From positions 1-35,238 of the forward strand of contig JAHHTE010000003.1 in the NCBI GenBank assembly GCA_020024815.1: a stretch of 35,238 nucleotides of DNA, written 5' to 3'. Position numbers and translations under genes: made by a program. This DNA comes from Mailhella sp. (GTDB lineage: Bacteria; Desulfobacterota; Desulfovibrionia; Desulfovibrionales; Desulfovibrionaceae). Of this stretch, positions 1 to 8,445 are shown in pieces (within the stretch, counting starts at the first letter, position 1; each line of letters starts with the position of its first letter). Below the pieces are notes generated by a model. That model saw only the letters and a list, made by a program, of their open reading frames with translations, was not told the origin of the DNA and ran no database searches.

Positions 1-47
1 TTTTGTACGCAAAATGTGCTTTATATTAAAAAGTTTTGAAAGGAGAG

Positions 48-85
48 TTTGAGAGGGAAACTTTTTCAAAAGTTTCCCTCTCAAA
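48..85. terminator. Perfect inverted repeat, probable terminator downstream of the minus-strand gene at 118
   Basis: An 18-base arm (48-65) is exactly complementary to 68-85, leaving two bases at the centre. In practice this folds into a long hairpin with a small loop. It sits 33 bases past the stop of the minus-strand gene at 118-393. There is no clean T-tract immediately after either arm, so termination strength is uncertain. From memory, long hairpins with a G-run/AAACTTTT-type arm are frequent behind Desulfovibrio genes, and this looks like an AT-shifted version. Confidence 0.6.
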
Positions 86-117
86 AAATATCTATAAAAT
101 TTCTCTTCAAAAAAATT

Positions 118-393
118 TTACTTTTCTAATTTTTGTTGTTCTTGAACTTGTTGAATATATTTTTCACGACATTCATGGGAACAAAAATGTTCTACTGTAT
201 CCCCATTTCTTACAGAAAAACTACTTTCTTTATCAACATATACGCCACAAATGGGATCACGCACTAATGTACCATCAGCAACTTTACGTGCTTCATCATT
301 TTGTACTTTTTCTTCATTTTTTTTTCTATCATTCATAAATAAACGATAAAGAGCATAAGCAACAGCAACAAAAATCAAAATTTTAAAAATCAT
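118..393 (-). CDS. Small membrane-anchored Cys-motif protein (PP0621-like / TRASH-type)
   Basis: This is a 91-residue protein. Residues 1-20 form one hydrophobic segment (FKILIFVAVAYALYRLF), followed by a charged linker and a C-terminal module with L-V-R-D-P-I-C-G near residue 45 and F-C-S-H-E-C-R near residue 70. The pattern DPxCGxYV...FCSxxCR is that of the short PP0621-type proteins and of TRASH/YHS-like metal-binding knuckles, so the three cysteines and the histidine probably hold a metal ion. The hydrophobic N-terminus suggests anchoring in the inner membrane; the side on which the module lies is not decided by the sequence. It is the last gene of the minus-strand run cls-folK-this gene and starts 20 bases after folK ends. 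The exact function is unknown. Confidence 0.75.
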   Translation of the reverse strand: MIFKILIFVAVAYALYRLFMNDRKKNEEKVQNDEARKVADGTLVRDPICGVYVDKESSFSVRNGDTVEHFCSHECREKYIQQVQEQQKLEK

Positions 394-413
394 ATTTTCC
401 TCACTTCTTTTAT

Positions 414-917
414 CTATTGATATATCTTATTATTTTCAACTCTATACTCTAATTTTGCTAGAGCCTCTTGTATTGTACTTTCTGCTATTCTAATATTAGG
501 AGCAATTTCTTGCAAGGGAATTAATACAAAAGCACGTTCTAAAACTCGTGGATGTGGAACTGTCAAAATAGGCGTATTAAGTAGCAAATCCTCAATATAA
601 AGAATATCAATATCAATAATACGTGGTCCAAAACGCCTTGCTTCATCACGTATTCGCCCCAAACCTGCCTCAACACCTAAGAGATATTGCATAAGATTTT
701 CTGCAATTAGTTCTTTTTCTCCATCAACATTATAATCAATAATTATAACTTGGTTGGCAAACCATTCTTGATTTTTATCCCCTTGTGGCTCTGTTTTATA
801 TACAGAAGAAGATTTTATAAGAGAAATAGCATTATGTTGCACAATGCTTAAAATTGCTTTTTGTAAATTTTCCTCTGTATTGCCTAAATTTGAACCTAAA
901 CTAATATAACAACGCAT
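414..917 (-). CDS. folK: 2-amino-4-hydroxy-6-hydroxymethyldihydropteridine diphosphokinase
   Basis: FolK transfers pyrophosphate from ATP to 6-hydroxymethyl-7,8-dihydropterin in folate synthesis, in the cytosol. The 167-residue protein begins M-R-C-Y-I-S-L-G-S-N-L-G, the usual family N-terminus. It carries R-F-G-P-R-I-I-D-I-D-I-L-Y in the middle, with the two Mg-binding aspartates, then V-P-H-P-R and P-L-Q-E-I-A-P towards the end. A longer reading from 959 is possible, but it would run into cls. The ATG at 917 is preceded by AGAGGT at good spacing and matches the family start. It lies 7 bases after cls, so the two are probably co-transcribed. Confidence 0.95.
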   Translation of the reverse strand: MRCYISLGSNLGNTEENLQKAILSIVQHNAISLIKSSSVYKTEPQGDKNQEWFANQVIIIDYNVDGEKELIAENLMQYLLGVEAGLGRIRDEARRFGPRIIDIDILYIEDLLLNTPILTVPHPRVLERAFVLIPLQEIAPNIRIAESTIQEALAKLEYRVENNKIYQ

Positions 918-924
918 AATACCT

Positions 925-2370
925 CTATAAATATGGACTAAATATCCATGCACTTGCATTTCTTAATCGTTTTAAAAAACCTAAAAAAGAATTATGTTCC
1001 ACTAAGTATTGGAATTGTTTTACTTCAATAGATTTTGACATTATTTCTTTTGCATAATTAACAAGCTTTGCATTAAATTCTTCAGAAAAAACTTCTAAAT
1101 TTAATTCAAAATTTAATTTTAAACTTCGAGGATCAAAATTAGTTGAACCTAAAAAACTATAAATTTCATCAATTAAAACTAATTTTGTATGAGCAAAAGG
1201 TGCTGGTTGTTTTAAAAACTCTATTCCTTCATTTAACATAGTAGGAATAATATGATCTGCTGCCCAACCAACATAAACATGATCTAATTTAGCAGGCAAA
1301 ATAACTCTCACACGCACTCCACGTGATACAGCACTAATTAATGAAATAATTATTTCACGTGTAGGTAAAAAATATGGATTAATAATAAGAATTTCTTTTT
1401 TTGCAGAACTAAATACACCACAAAGCGTATTTAATATAGGATCATCATCAGTACCCGGACCGTCCATAATCATGCGTGCGTCCATATTTCCTTGTGATTG
1501 TGGTTCATCATAAGTCATTAATTGCTCTTGTTTTGTTACAAACGCATAATCTAATAAAAAAGCCTCTCGTAATGCACTAATAATAGGACCTTTACAACAA
1601 AAATGAACATCTTGCACTGGTGAACGTTGTTTTTTTAATACTAAATTCCCATCAGAAATATTCATACCACCTGTAAAAGCAATATCATCACAAACTAATA
1701 ATTTTCTATGGTTACGCAAATTTATTGCAATTTGTAAAGGAAAAAGACGAGGAGGAATAAATAAAAAAACAGAAACCCCTGCTTTTTCTAATTTTCTTTT
1801 CCATTTACGAAAAGAAAAAAACGATCCAACGCCATCAACAATTACCCTTACATCTACCCCACGTTTATATGCTTCTATAAGAGCATCTGTAAAAGCTGCT
1901 CCCATTTTTTTACCACCATAAATATATGTGCTTATAAAAACATGATTTGTAGCATTTTGTATTGCCTCAAGCATTTTAGGATACGCTTCATCACCATTAA
2001 ATAAAGGAACTATACTATTTCCGCCAACACAAGCAAGACCTTGTCTACGTTCCCCAATATTCATAATAGGAAAATCTTCTCGATTATGCGTAGTAGGTGT
2101 GTGCGACCAGTGTTTTTGTCGTAAACTTTCTAAATGTTTTAATCTTGCATTTGCTACATCTAAAAATAATTTTGATGCCTTGCTATCAATACGATTTACA
2201 CCAAAGATAAAAAATAATATTGCACCAATAAAGGGTAACATTAAAATAACCCCACACCATGCAAGAGCAGCTTGGGGATATTTTGTTTTTAAAAGGCATT
2301 GAATAATTGCAAAGAATGCTAGAACATAACTAAAAAAAACAAAAATATACACAGCTATTTTCCATTCCAT
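925..2370 (-). CDS. cls: Cardiolipin synthase (phospholipase D superfamily)
   Basis: This membrane enzyme joins two phosphatidyl groups to make cardiolipin. The 481-residue protein has two N-terminal membrane helices (about residues 3-25 and 35-57), the PLDN region. Two phospholipase D motifs follow: H-R-K-L-L-V-C-D-D with G-G-M-N-I-S downstream, and H-T-K-L-V-L-I-D-E with G-S-T-N-F-D-P-R-S. Each supplies the HxK(x4)D catalytic set, with the second D of the pair in each. The length matches bacterial ClsA-type enzymes. A GTG at 2382 would add four residues, but the ATG at 2370 has a GGAG six bases upstream and is preferred. It heads the minus-strand run with folK. Confidence 0.95.
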   Translation of the reverse strand: MEWKIAVYIFVFFSYVLAFFAIIQCLLKTKYPQAALAWCGVILMLPFIGAILFFIFGVNRIDSKASKLFLDVANARLKHLESLRQKHWSHTPTTHNREDFPIMNIGERRQGLACVGGNSIVPLFNGDEAYPKMLEAIQNATNHVFISTYIYGGKKMGAAFTDALIEAYKRGVDVRVIVDGVGSFFSFRKWKRKLEKAGVSVFLFIPPRLFPLQIAINLRNHRKLLVCDDIAFTGGMNISDGNLVLKKQRSPVQDVHFCCKGPIISALREAFLLDYAFVTKQEQLMTYDEPQSQGNMDARMIMDGPGTDDDPILNTLCGVFSSAKKEILIINPYFLPTREIIISLISAVSRGVRVRVILPAKLDHVYVGWAADHIIPTMLNEGIEFLKQPAPFAHTKLVLIDEIYSFLGSTNFDPRSLKLNFELNLEVFSEEFNAKLVNYAKEIMSKSIEVKQFQYLVEHNSFLGFLKRLRNASAWIFSPYL

Positions 2371-2472
2371 GCAAAACTCCACAATGCATTCTTATTTTTT
2401 AATACCTATACCATAGACAAAATAAAATCAAACGGTTATTTTATATGTATTCCAAAACAAAATGAGTGTATT

Positions 2473-3264
2473 ATGTTTGAAAAATTTATAGAAAATAACT
2501 ACCATAATAAAATTGATGATGAAATTCTTGCCACTGCTTATGAAAATATGGGTGATTATCAACGTAGCTTCATAAAAACTGCCATAGCTTTTCAATTTAC
2601 CCAACATAAAGCACCACTTTTAGGGCAATTTTTTTTAGAAAGTAGCAATAATGGTTTTGAACATTATTATTGCAATCAACAAGAAAAAAACCTCCTTTTT
2701 TATATTGATAAAACATATAGTTATCCTACAAAATTTTTAGCACTTTTATGCCAAGCAATTATTGCAAAAGTTGAAAATATTTTTGTATTTCTTGATAAAG
2801 AAATTACAGAACAAAAAAAAGCTATTTTTCTAACATGCTTAGAACTAGCTGGTATTGAAAATAGCTATTTTGCACCACAAAATTTTTATCAAGAATTACA
2901 AAATATAGCTAATAATGAAACAAAAATCATATATTGTACCAAGCAAACACTTCCCTTTCACAAAAATATTTTTCTTGATAATTCTTCCCTTTCTATCATT
3001 GCCCCAGTACAATACAAACAAGAGATAGAACTTGCATACGCAAAAGAAGATATTATATTTAAAGAAGAAGAACCTTATAAAGCTATACAAATGCAAAACA
3101 AAAAACAACAAAACGTAATAGCTGATATAAGCTTTTGTATTTCTGATACTGGTTTACAAAATTATTCTCATGGTATGGAATTTTGTTTTCTGTATCCAAA
3201 CTTACATTCTGATTTTTTTACAAAAAAAATACAATATCATACATTAAAAATTGATTTTGAATAA
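2473..3264 (+). CDS. Protein of unknown function, possible remote HisD-like fold
   Basis: This is a 263-residue soluble protein with no signal peptide or membrane segment; I do not recognise a family with certainty. The stretch around residues 76-118 (Y-P-T-K-F-L-A-L-L, then A-K-V-E-N-I-F-V-F, then C-L-E-L-A-G-I-E-N-S-Y) has the rhythm of the YPS-x-x-L-M...AGV...AG(V/I)xxIY region of histidinol dehydrogenase and related ALDH-like folds. None of the HisD catalytic His/Glu motifs is visible, so an enzymatic role is not supported. It ends 4 bases before the EF-G paralogue and is probably co-transcribed with it. The ribosome binding site is weak, and no earlier in-frame start is evident. Confidence 0.7.
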   Translation: MFEKFIENNYHNKIDDEILATAYENMGDYQRSFIKTAIAFQFTQHKAPLLGQFFLESSNNGFEHYYCNQQEKNLLFYIDKTYSYPTKFLALLCQAIIAKVENIFVFLDKEITEQKKAIFLTCLELAGIENSYFAPQNFYQELQNIANNETKIIYCTKQTLPFHKNIFLDNSSLSIIAPVQYKQEIELAYAKEDIIFKEEEPYKAIQMQNKKQQNVIADISFCISDTGLQNYSHGMEFCFLYPNLHSDFFTKKIQYHTLKIDFE

Positions 3265-3268
3265 TATT

Positions 3269-5284
3269 ATGAAAATTACAGAACAAATAAAAAAAATACG
3301 CAATATTGGAATAATAGCACATATTGATGCTGGCAAAACAACTGTTTCTGAACGTATTTTATATTACACCCATAAAATACACAGAATGGGAGAAGTGCAT
3401 GATGGCAATGCAACAATGGACTTTATGCCAGAAGAACAAGAACGAGGCATAACAATTACTGCTGCAAGTACAAATTGTATATGGAAAGAATATCAATTAA
3501 ATCTTATTGATACTCCTGGACATGTTGATTTTACTATTGAAGTTGAACGCTCTTTACAAGTTTTAGATGGAGCTATTGGAATTTTTTGTGCTGTTGGTGG
3601 AGTTGAACCACAATCAGAAACTGTTTGGCGTCAATCAGAAAATTTACATAAACCTAAAATCGCTTTTATTAATAAACTTGATAGAATTGGTGCTGATTTT
3701 GAAAATGTACTACTTTCTATGCAAGAAAGACTTAATACTAAACCACTTTTATTACAGATTCCAGTAGGGCAAGGACAAGGTTTTCAAGGAATAATAGACT
3801 TAATCACACTGCAACAACTTACTTTTGATACTGAAAATCAAGGAGAAACCTATTCTTTTTCTGAACCTCAAGGTGATTTTAAAGTAGAAGCAGAAATATG
3901 GCGTGAAAAACTTATTGAAGATATAGCAGATTTAGATGATGATTTTGCTACTCTTTATTTAGAAAATACATATACAAATCAAGATATTGAATTAGCTATA
4001 CGAAGAATTTGCATAAATCGCCTTGCAACACCTACTCTTATGGGGTCAGCATTAAAAAATATTGGTATTCAACCATTACTTGATGCCATTTGTGCATATT
4101 TACCTAGTCCATATGATGTAATGCCATTAAAAAATGATAATTATCATGATGAAACTATTGAAGCTCTAGTTTATAAAGTTATACTTGAAAATACCCATAG
4201 ATTTTCACTTATTCGTGTATATAATGGCTGTATAAAAGAAAACGCTGTTCTTTATAATATCAATACCAAAACAAAAGAACGAATTGATCATTTATATAAA
4301 ATTCATGCAGATTATCATGAAAAAATATCTGAAGCTCATGCAGGGGATTTAATTGGAGTTATTGGTTTAAAATCTTCTTTAACTGGACATACATTATCCA
4401 ATAATGAAAATTTTACACCTTATGAAGATTTTCATAAATATAAACCTGTTATCTCTCTTGCCTTTGAACCTAAAAATACAGAAGAAGCTGAAATTTTAGA
4501 TTTAGCTCTAGAACGCTTTACATTAGAAGACCCTACACTTTTAGTAAATCTTGAGCAAGGCACAAGACTTGTATCAGGTATGGGAGAACTACATTTAGCT
4601 ATTTTAGCAGAACGTATTGAAAGAGAATATAAAATTTCTCCTCGTATGGGAAACCCTGAAGTAATTTTAAAAGAAACAATTAATAATGAAGAACCAATTC
4701 AAGAAATATATCATTATGATCGTGAAATTGGTGAAAAACTTCATCAAGGGCATATAGTTCTTTCTGTTTGTAAAAATGATCGTGGTTTAGGTAATCAAAT
4801 ATCTTTTGCAGAAAATTTACTTCCTCTTTTACAAAAATACAAAAGTATTACAAAAGAAGATACACAAAGCTATCTTACAAACTTTATTTTAAACCTTCTT
4901 GATACAGGATTTAATGAAAAATCTCTTGTAGATATAAAAATAACAATAGACAATCTCTATGAGGAAGCCTATACAAGCCTTTTAGGTATACAAAATGCTA
5001 TACAATTTGGTCTGTATAAAATGTATCAAAATGCTACTCTTCAAACATTATATCCTATAATGAAAATAGAAATTAATACTTCTGATGAAAATTTAGGAGC
5101 TGTTATGAATTTACTTAATACCTGTAAAGCAAAAGTTGAACAATTATACGATAAACAAAATATTAAATATATTGAAGCTATTGCTCCTATGCAAGAACTT
5201 TTTGGCTTTGCCACAAAATTACGCTCTGTAAGTCAAGGTAGAGCTGGTTTATCTTTACAATTTTTACGTTATGATACCCTATAA
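3269..5284 (+). CDS. Divergent elongation factor G paralogue (EF-G2 type)
   Basis: This is a five-domain translational GTPase of 671 residues. The G domain is intact: A-H-I-D-A-G-K-T-T (P-loop), E-R-G-I-T-I-T in switch I, D-T-P-G-H in switch II and N-K-L-D near residue 130. The C-terminus keeps the domain V signature (M-Q-E-L-F-G-F-A-T-K-L-R-S-V-S-Q-G-R). Domain IV is divergent: where canonical EF-G has the tip H-D-V-D-S-S-E-M-A-F, this protein reads Y-E-E-A-Y-T-S-L-L-G, so the tip histidine (His583 in E. coli) is replaced by Glu at about residue 565. It is therefore probably a second EF-G rather than the fusA of the str operon. The start is the ATG at 3269; a TTG at 3251 would overlap the upstream gene. 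Confidence 0.88.
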   Translation: MKITEQIKKIRNIGIIAHIDAGKTTVSERILYYTHKIHRMGEVHDGNATMDFMPEEQERGITITAASTNCIWKEYQLNLIDTPGHVDFTIEVERSLQVLDGAIGIFCAVGGVEPQSETVWRQSENLHKPKIAFINKLDRIGADFENVLLSMQERLNTKPLLLQIPVGQGQGFQGIIDLITLQQLTFDTENQGETYSFSEPQGDFKVEAEIWREKLIEDIADLDDDFATLYLENTYTNQDIELAIRRICINRLATPTLMGSALKNIGIQPLLDAICAYLPSPYDVMPLKNDNYHDETIEALVYKVILENTHRFSLIRVYNGCIKENAVLYNINTKTKERIDHLYKIHADYHEKISEAHAGDLIGVIGLKSSLTGHTLSNNENFTPYEDFHKYKPVISLAFEPKNTEEAEILDLALERFTLEDPTLLVNLEQGTRLVSGMGELHLAILAERIEREYKISPRMGNPEVILKETINNEEPIQEIYHYDREIGEKLHQGHIVLSVCKNDRGLGNQISFAENLLPLLQKYKSITKEDTQSYLTNFILNLLDTGFNEKSLVDIKITIDNLYEEAYTSLLGIQNAIQFGLYKMYQNATLQTLYPIMKIEINTSDENLGAVMNLLNTCKAKVEQLYDKQNIKYIEAIAPMQELFGFATKLRSVSQGRAGLSLQFLRYDTL

Positions 5285-6093
5285 TGAGTTTATATATGTC
5301 AGAAGAAAAAATTATTGCTAAAAAAAGTTTAGGACAGCATTTTTTAAAAAATGAAAGTGTTATCAATAAAATTATAGAACTAGGTGAAATAACAGAAAAT
5401 GATCAAGTTATGGAAATTGGACCTGGTCCTGGTGCATTAACTTCCATTTTACGAGAAAAACCTTGTCAAAAATTATGGCTTTTAGAAAAAGATGATACTT
5501 TTGCAATAAACCATGAAAATTATGCTAAAGAAAATCAGTTAGAACATATAAAAGTTTTTCATATTGATGCCTTAACCTTTAATTGGGAAAACCTTGAAGG
5601 AGAATGGAAAATTATGGGAAATTTACCATATAACGTTGCCTCTCCTATGATGTGGGATATTGTATCTAAAGTGCCAAACCTTAAAAAAGCTGTTTTTATG
5701 ATACAAAAAGAAGTTGCTGAACGTATTAGAGCAAAAGAAGATACAAAAACTTATGGTGCTTTATCTGTTTGGATACAAAGTTTTTGTAAGGTTGAAAAAG
5801 GTTTTGTGATTCGCCCCAGTGCTTTTACGCCACCCCCTAAGGTTGATTCTGAAATTATTGTATTTAAACCATTACCTAAAAATGAATTACCAACTGACCC
5901 TGAAAATTTAGCAAAACTTATTAAAATTTGCTTTCAACAAAGACGAAAACAATTACATGGTATTTTACAAAAAGCATTAAAAGAAAAATATAATGAAATA
6001 ATTTGGAAGGAAATAGGCTTTCCAAAAGAGACAAGAGCTGAAATGCTTAGTCCAAAAAATTTTCAACAGCTTTGTACACTTATCTATAAATAA
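5284..6093 (+). CDS. rsmA: 16S rRNA (adenine1518-N6/adenine1519-N6)-dimethyltransferase
   Basis: RsmA (KsgA) dimethylates the two adjacent adenines in helix 45 of 16S rRNA late in 30S assembly. The protein starts with the family signature K-K-S-L-G-Q-H-F-L-K-N. The SAM-binding loop is E-I-G-P-G-P-G-A-L-T, and the catalytic N-L-P-Y-N-V-A-S-P follows near residue 110. The C-terminal part (Q-R-R-K-Q-L) is typical. At 269 residues it has normal length. Its ATG overlaps the stop of the EF-G paralogue by one base (TAATG), implying translational coupling. A second ATG at 5296, four codons in, is also possible. Confidence 0.95.
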   Translation: MSLYMSEEKIIAKKSLGQHFLKNESVINKIIELGEITENDQVMEIGPGPGALTSILREKPCQKLWLLEKDDTFAINHENYAKENQLEHIKVFHIDALTFNWENLEGEWKIMGNLPYNVASPMMWDIVSKVPNLKKAVFMIQKEVAERIRAKEDTKTYGALSVWIQSFCKVEKGFVIRPSAFTPPPKVDSEIIVFKPLPKNELPTDPENLAKLIKICFQQRRKQLHGILQKALKEKYNEIIWKEIGFPKETRAEMLSPKNFQQLCTLIYK

Positions 6094-6103
6094 AATAGAA
6101 ATT

Positions 6104-6122
6104 GAACTTGATATTCATTTAC
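6104..6122. promoter_or_regulatory. Candidate Fur-like operator upstream of the ATPase operon
   Basis: The core TGATATTCAT (6109-6118) matches the central TGATAATCAT of the Fur box at 9 of 10 positions. Across the 19-base consensus I count 13 matches. It lies 17 bases upstream of the predicted -35 element of the 6201 operon. In such AT-rich DNA matches of this quality can arise by chance, so this is a candidate only. Confidence 0.3.
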
Positions 6123-6139
6123 AGAGAAAAAAATTTATG

Positions 6140-6167
6140 TTAACATTTTTTTAAATTATGTTATACT
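6140..6167 (+). promoter_or_regulatory. Predicted sigma-70 promoter of the ATPase/FeoA operon
   Basis: A -35 TTAACA (6140-6145, five of six to consensus), a 16-base spacer and a -10 TATACT (6162-6167, five of six) lie 33 bases before the ATG at 6201. The -35 lies inside a perfect 10-base palindrome, ATGTTAACAT (6137-6146), which could be a regulator site. The upstream gene rsmA ends at 6093, so a new transcription unit starting here is reasonable. Confidence 0.55.
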
Positions 6168-6200
6168 ATTTTTTAAACTTTTTAACAAAGAACTAGACGT

Positions 6201-8432
6201 ATGAAAAAAAATTATATTATTAAGCACAATATACAAGGTCGATTAAGAATTAAAATTACCTTGAAAAAATTAGAAGCCGATTGGTTTAAAAATTTTGAAA
6301 CAAAATTATCTACCCTTTCTGGTATATATTTTGTACGATCCAATTTTGCTTGTCAAAGTGTTGTTATTACCTATGATAAACAAGTTTTACTAGCACAACA
6401 ACTTTTAGATTTTTTAGATGCAACTATAAAACCTAAAACATTATTAATTCCTTCTATGCGAGAAGCTTGTAGCTCATGCAAGACTTGCAATATCAGTGCT
6501 GATGAAAATCTTGTACGCCCAGCTTTAATTCGTTTTAGCATTTTATCTGCTGTTACTGGTACTGTTTTTGTACGAAATACCCTTATGGGACTTGCCGTAA
6601 GCCAAGCTTTCTTTAGTCCTTTAGGACTTATTACAACTGCTTTTTCACTTCCTTTAATATATCAAGGATACAAAAGCTTTAAAAAGAAAAAATTTGGTTT
6701 AGATGCTTTCTTAGGCACTGGTTGTATTGTTTCTGCTGTTACAGGACAAGCATTAACTGCTCTTGAAATTCTTTGGATCAATGCTGGTGCAGATCTTTTA
6801 CAAGCATGGATCACTGAACGTTCAAGAAAATCTATTGCTAATATTTTAAATCAAACAACACATCATACATTTAAACTTGTTGAAGGTGTTGAAGTTGAAG
6901 TAAAAACTGATGATCTAAAAAAAGGTGATATTGTTGTTTTACATACCGGTGAAAAAGTATGTATTGACGGTGAAATTATAGATGGCAATGCCCTTCTTGA
7001 TGAAAGCCCTATTACTGGTAGAACAGACTATATCCCTAAAACTATTGGAGATAAAGTTTTAGCTGGTACTTTTATTCGTCATGGAGTTATCTATGTATGT
7101 GCAGATAAAGTAGGAGATGAAACATATCTTTCCCGTATTCTTTGTCTTGTTGAAGATAACTTAAAAAATAAAGCTCCTATTGAGCAATTAGCAGATAAAC
7201 TAGCAAAAAATCTTGTTCGCTTAGGTCTTATTGCAACAGGTGCTACCTTTATTCTTACACAAAGTTTATGGCGTGCCTTCACAGTTATGCTTGTTATGGC
7301 TTGCCCTTGTGCTACGGTTCTTGCTGCAAGTACAGCTGTAAGTGCTGGTATGAATGCTGCTGCTAAGAAAAAAATTCTTATTAAAGGTGGTAAATATCTT
7401 GAAACTGTTGGTAGTGCTGATTGTGTTTGTTTTGACAAAACAGGTACACTTACAACAACAGAACCAGAACTTGTTGATATAAAACTTCTTAAAAATGACG
7501 GTACTTACTATCATCTTTCTGAAGAATCTCAATCTTTAAGTTTTGAACAAGGATTATTACAAATTATTTATTCTGCTGAAACACATAACCACCACCCACT
7601 TGCTGTGGCTATGAATAAAAGAGCAAAAGAAAATAATATTATTCCTATTGCTCATACTTGTTGCGAATATTTTCTTGGTATGGGAGTTTCTGCTACAATT
7701 CTTGGCAATGAAATTATTATTGGTAATGCAAAAATAATGGAACAACATGCTATTGATATTACAGCTCAAGAAGTTTCTGATTATGAACAAAAAGTAAAAG
7801 ATAGCGGACAAACAATGCTCTTTGTAGCTAAAGACAAAGAACTTATTGCTCTCCTTACTTTTGATAATATTATTCGTCCTGAAGCAAAAGAAGTTGTTCA
7901 AATGCTTAAAAATAGTGGACTGAAAAATATTTATCTTATCACTGGTGATGAATATTATTCTGCACAAAAATTATGTGATACTTTAGGCATTAAAACATTC
8001 TATTCTTCTGTAATGCCTGAAGATAAAGGTAATATTGTCAAAGAATTACAAGAAAAACATAGTTCTGTTATAATGATTGGTGATGGTATTAATGATGCTA
8101 TGGCATTAGCACACGCAAACATTGGCATTGCTATGGGTGATGGTGGATCTGAAGTTGCTGTGGAAGCAGCTGATATTACACTAGTTGATGATAAACTTGA
8201 TGGTATTGTGTACGTTCATGCATTAAGTAAACAAACTGTTAAAGTTGTTTATCAAAACTTTTGGATTGCAACAGGTTCAAATATTGCAGGTTTATTTCTT
8301 GCTGCTTTTGGTATTTTATCCCCTGTTACAGCAGGACTTTTACACATTGCTCATACTGTTGGTGTTCTTGCAAACTCCACTCGCTTGGTTTATTATGAAC
8401 ATAAAAACGATAACAATAAATTAACAAAATAA
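6201..8432 (+). CDS. P1B-type metal ATPase with CPC site and TGR in place of TGE
   Basis: This is a 743-residue heavy-metal P-type ATPase and the first gene of the operon. Residues 1-75 form an HMA-like domain without the metal-binding CxxC but with G-R-L-R-I. A C-x-x-C-x-x-C cluster (Cys90, Cys93, Cys96) follows, just before the first membrane segments. The membrane metal site is C-P-C (368-370). The phosphorylated D-K-T-G-T has Asp412; H-H-P is at 464-466, T-G-D at 581-583 and G-D-G-I-N-D at 627-632. The actuator motif is T-G-R-T (272-275) instead of T-G-E-S, so the glutamate that drives dephosphorylation is missing. The substrate is likely a transition metal; given the operon, iron is the leading guess. 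It may be slowed, or act as a partner of the second ATPase. It could also be an ordinary Cu/Zn pump that changed role. Confidence 0.88.
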   Translation: MKKNYIIKHNIQGRLRIKITLKKLEADWFKNFETKLSTLSGIYFVRSNFACQSVVITYDKQVLLAQQLLDFLDATIKPKTLLIPSMREACSSCKTCNISADENLVRPALIRFSILSAVTGTVFVRNTLMGLAVSQAFFSPLGLITTAFSLPLIYQGYKSFKKKKFGLDAFLGTGCIVSAVTGQALTALEILWINAGADLLQAWITERSRKSIANILNQTTHHTFKLVEGVEVEVKTDDLKKGDIVVLHTGEKVCIDGEIIDGNALLDESPITGRTDYIPKTIGDKVLAGTFIRHGVIYVCADKVGDETYLSRILCLVEDNLKNKAPIEQLADKLAKNLVRLGLIATGATFILTQSLWRAFTVMLVMACPCATVLAASTAVSAGMNAAAKKKILIKGGKYLETVGSADCVCFDKTGTLTTTEPELVDIKLLKNDGTYYHLSEESQSLSFEQGLLQIIYSAETHNHHPLAVAMNKRAKENNIIPIAHTCCEYFLGMGVSATILGNEIIIGNAKIMEQHAIDITAQEVSDYEQKVKDSGQTMLFVAKDKELIALLTFDNIIRPEAKEVVQMLKNSGLKNIYLITGDEYYSAQKLCDTLGIKTFYSSVMPEDKGNIVKELQEKHSSVIMIGDGINDAMALAHANIGIAMGDGGSEVAVEAADITLVDDKLDGIVYVHALSKQTVKVVYQNFWIATGSNIAGLFLAAFGILSPVTAGLLHIAHTVGVLANSTRLVYYEHKNDNNKLTK

Positions 8433-8445
8433 GGTTGGAAATTAT

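Noticed and set aside
36..338. Plus-strand frame over the hairpin and the small Cys-motif gene
   Set aside because: It runs through the inverted repeat and is opposite a gene with a recognisable DPxCG...FCSxxC module; its His/Phe/Leu-rich product has no domain.
6094..6200. Riboswitch ahead of the ATPase operon
   Set aside because: Only 33 bases separate the predicted -10 from the start codon, leaving no room for a structured leader.
7091..7967. Antisense open frames opposite the first ATPase
   Set aside because: They mirror the codons of a well-supported ATPase, have skewed Ser/Phe/Ile/Asn composition and no ribosome binding site.
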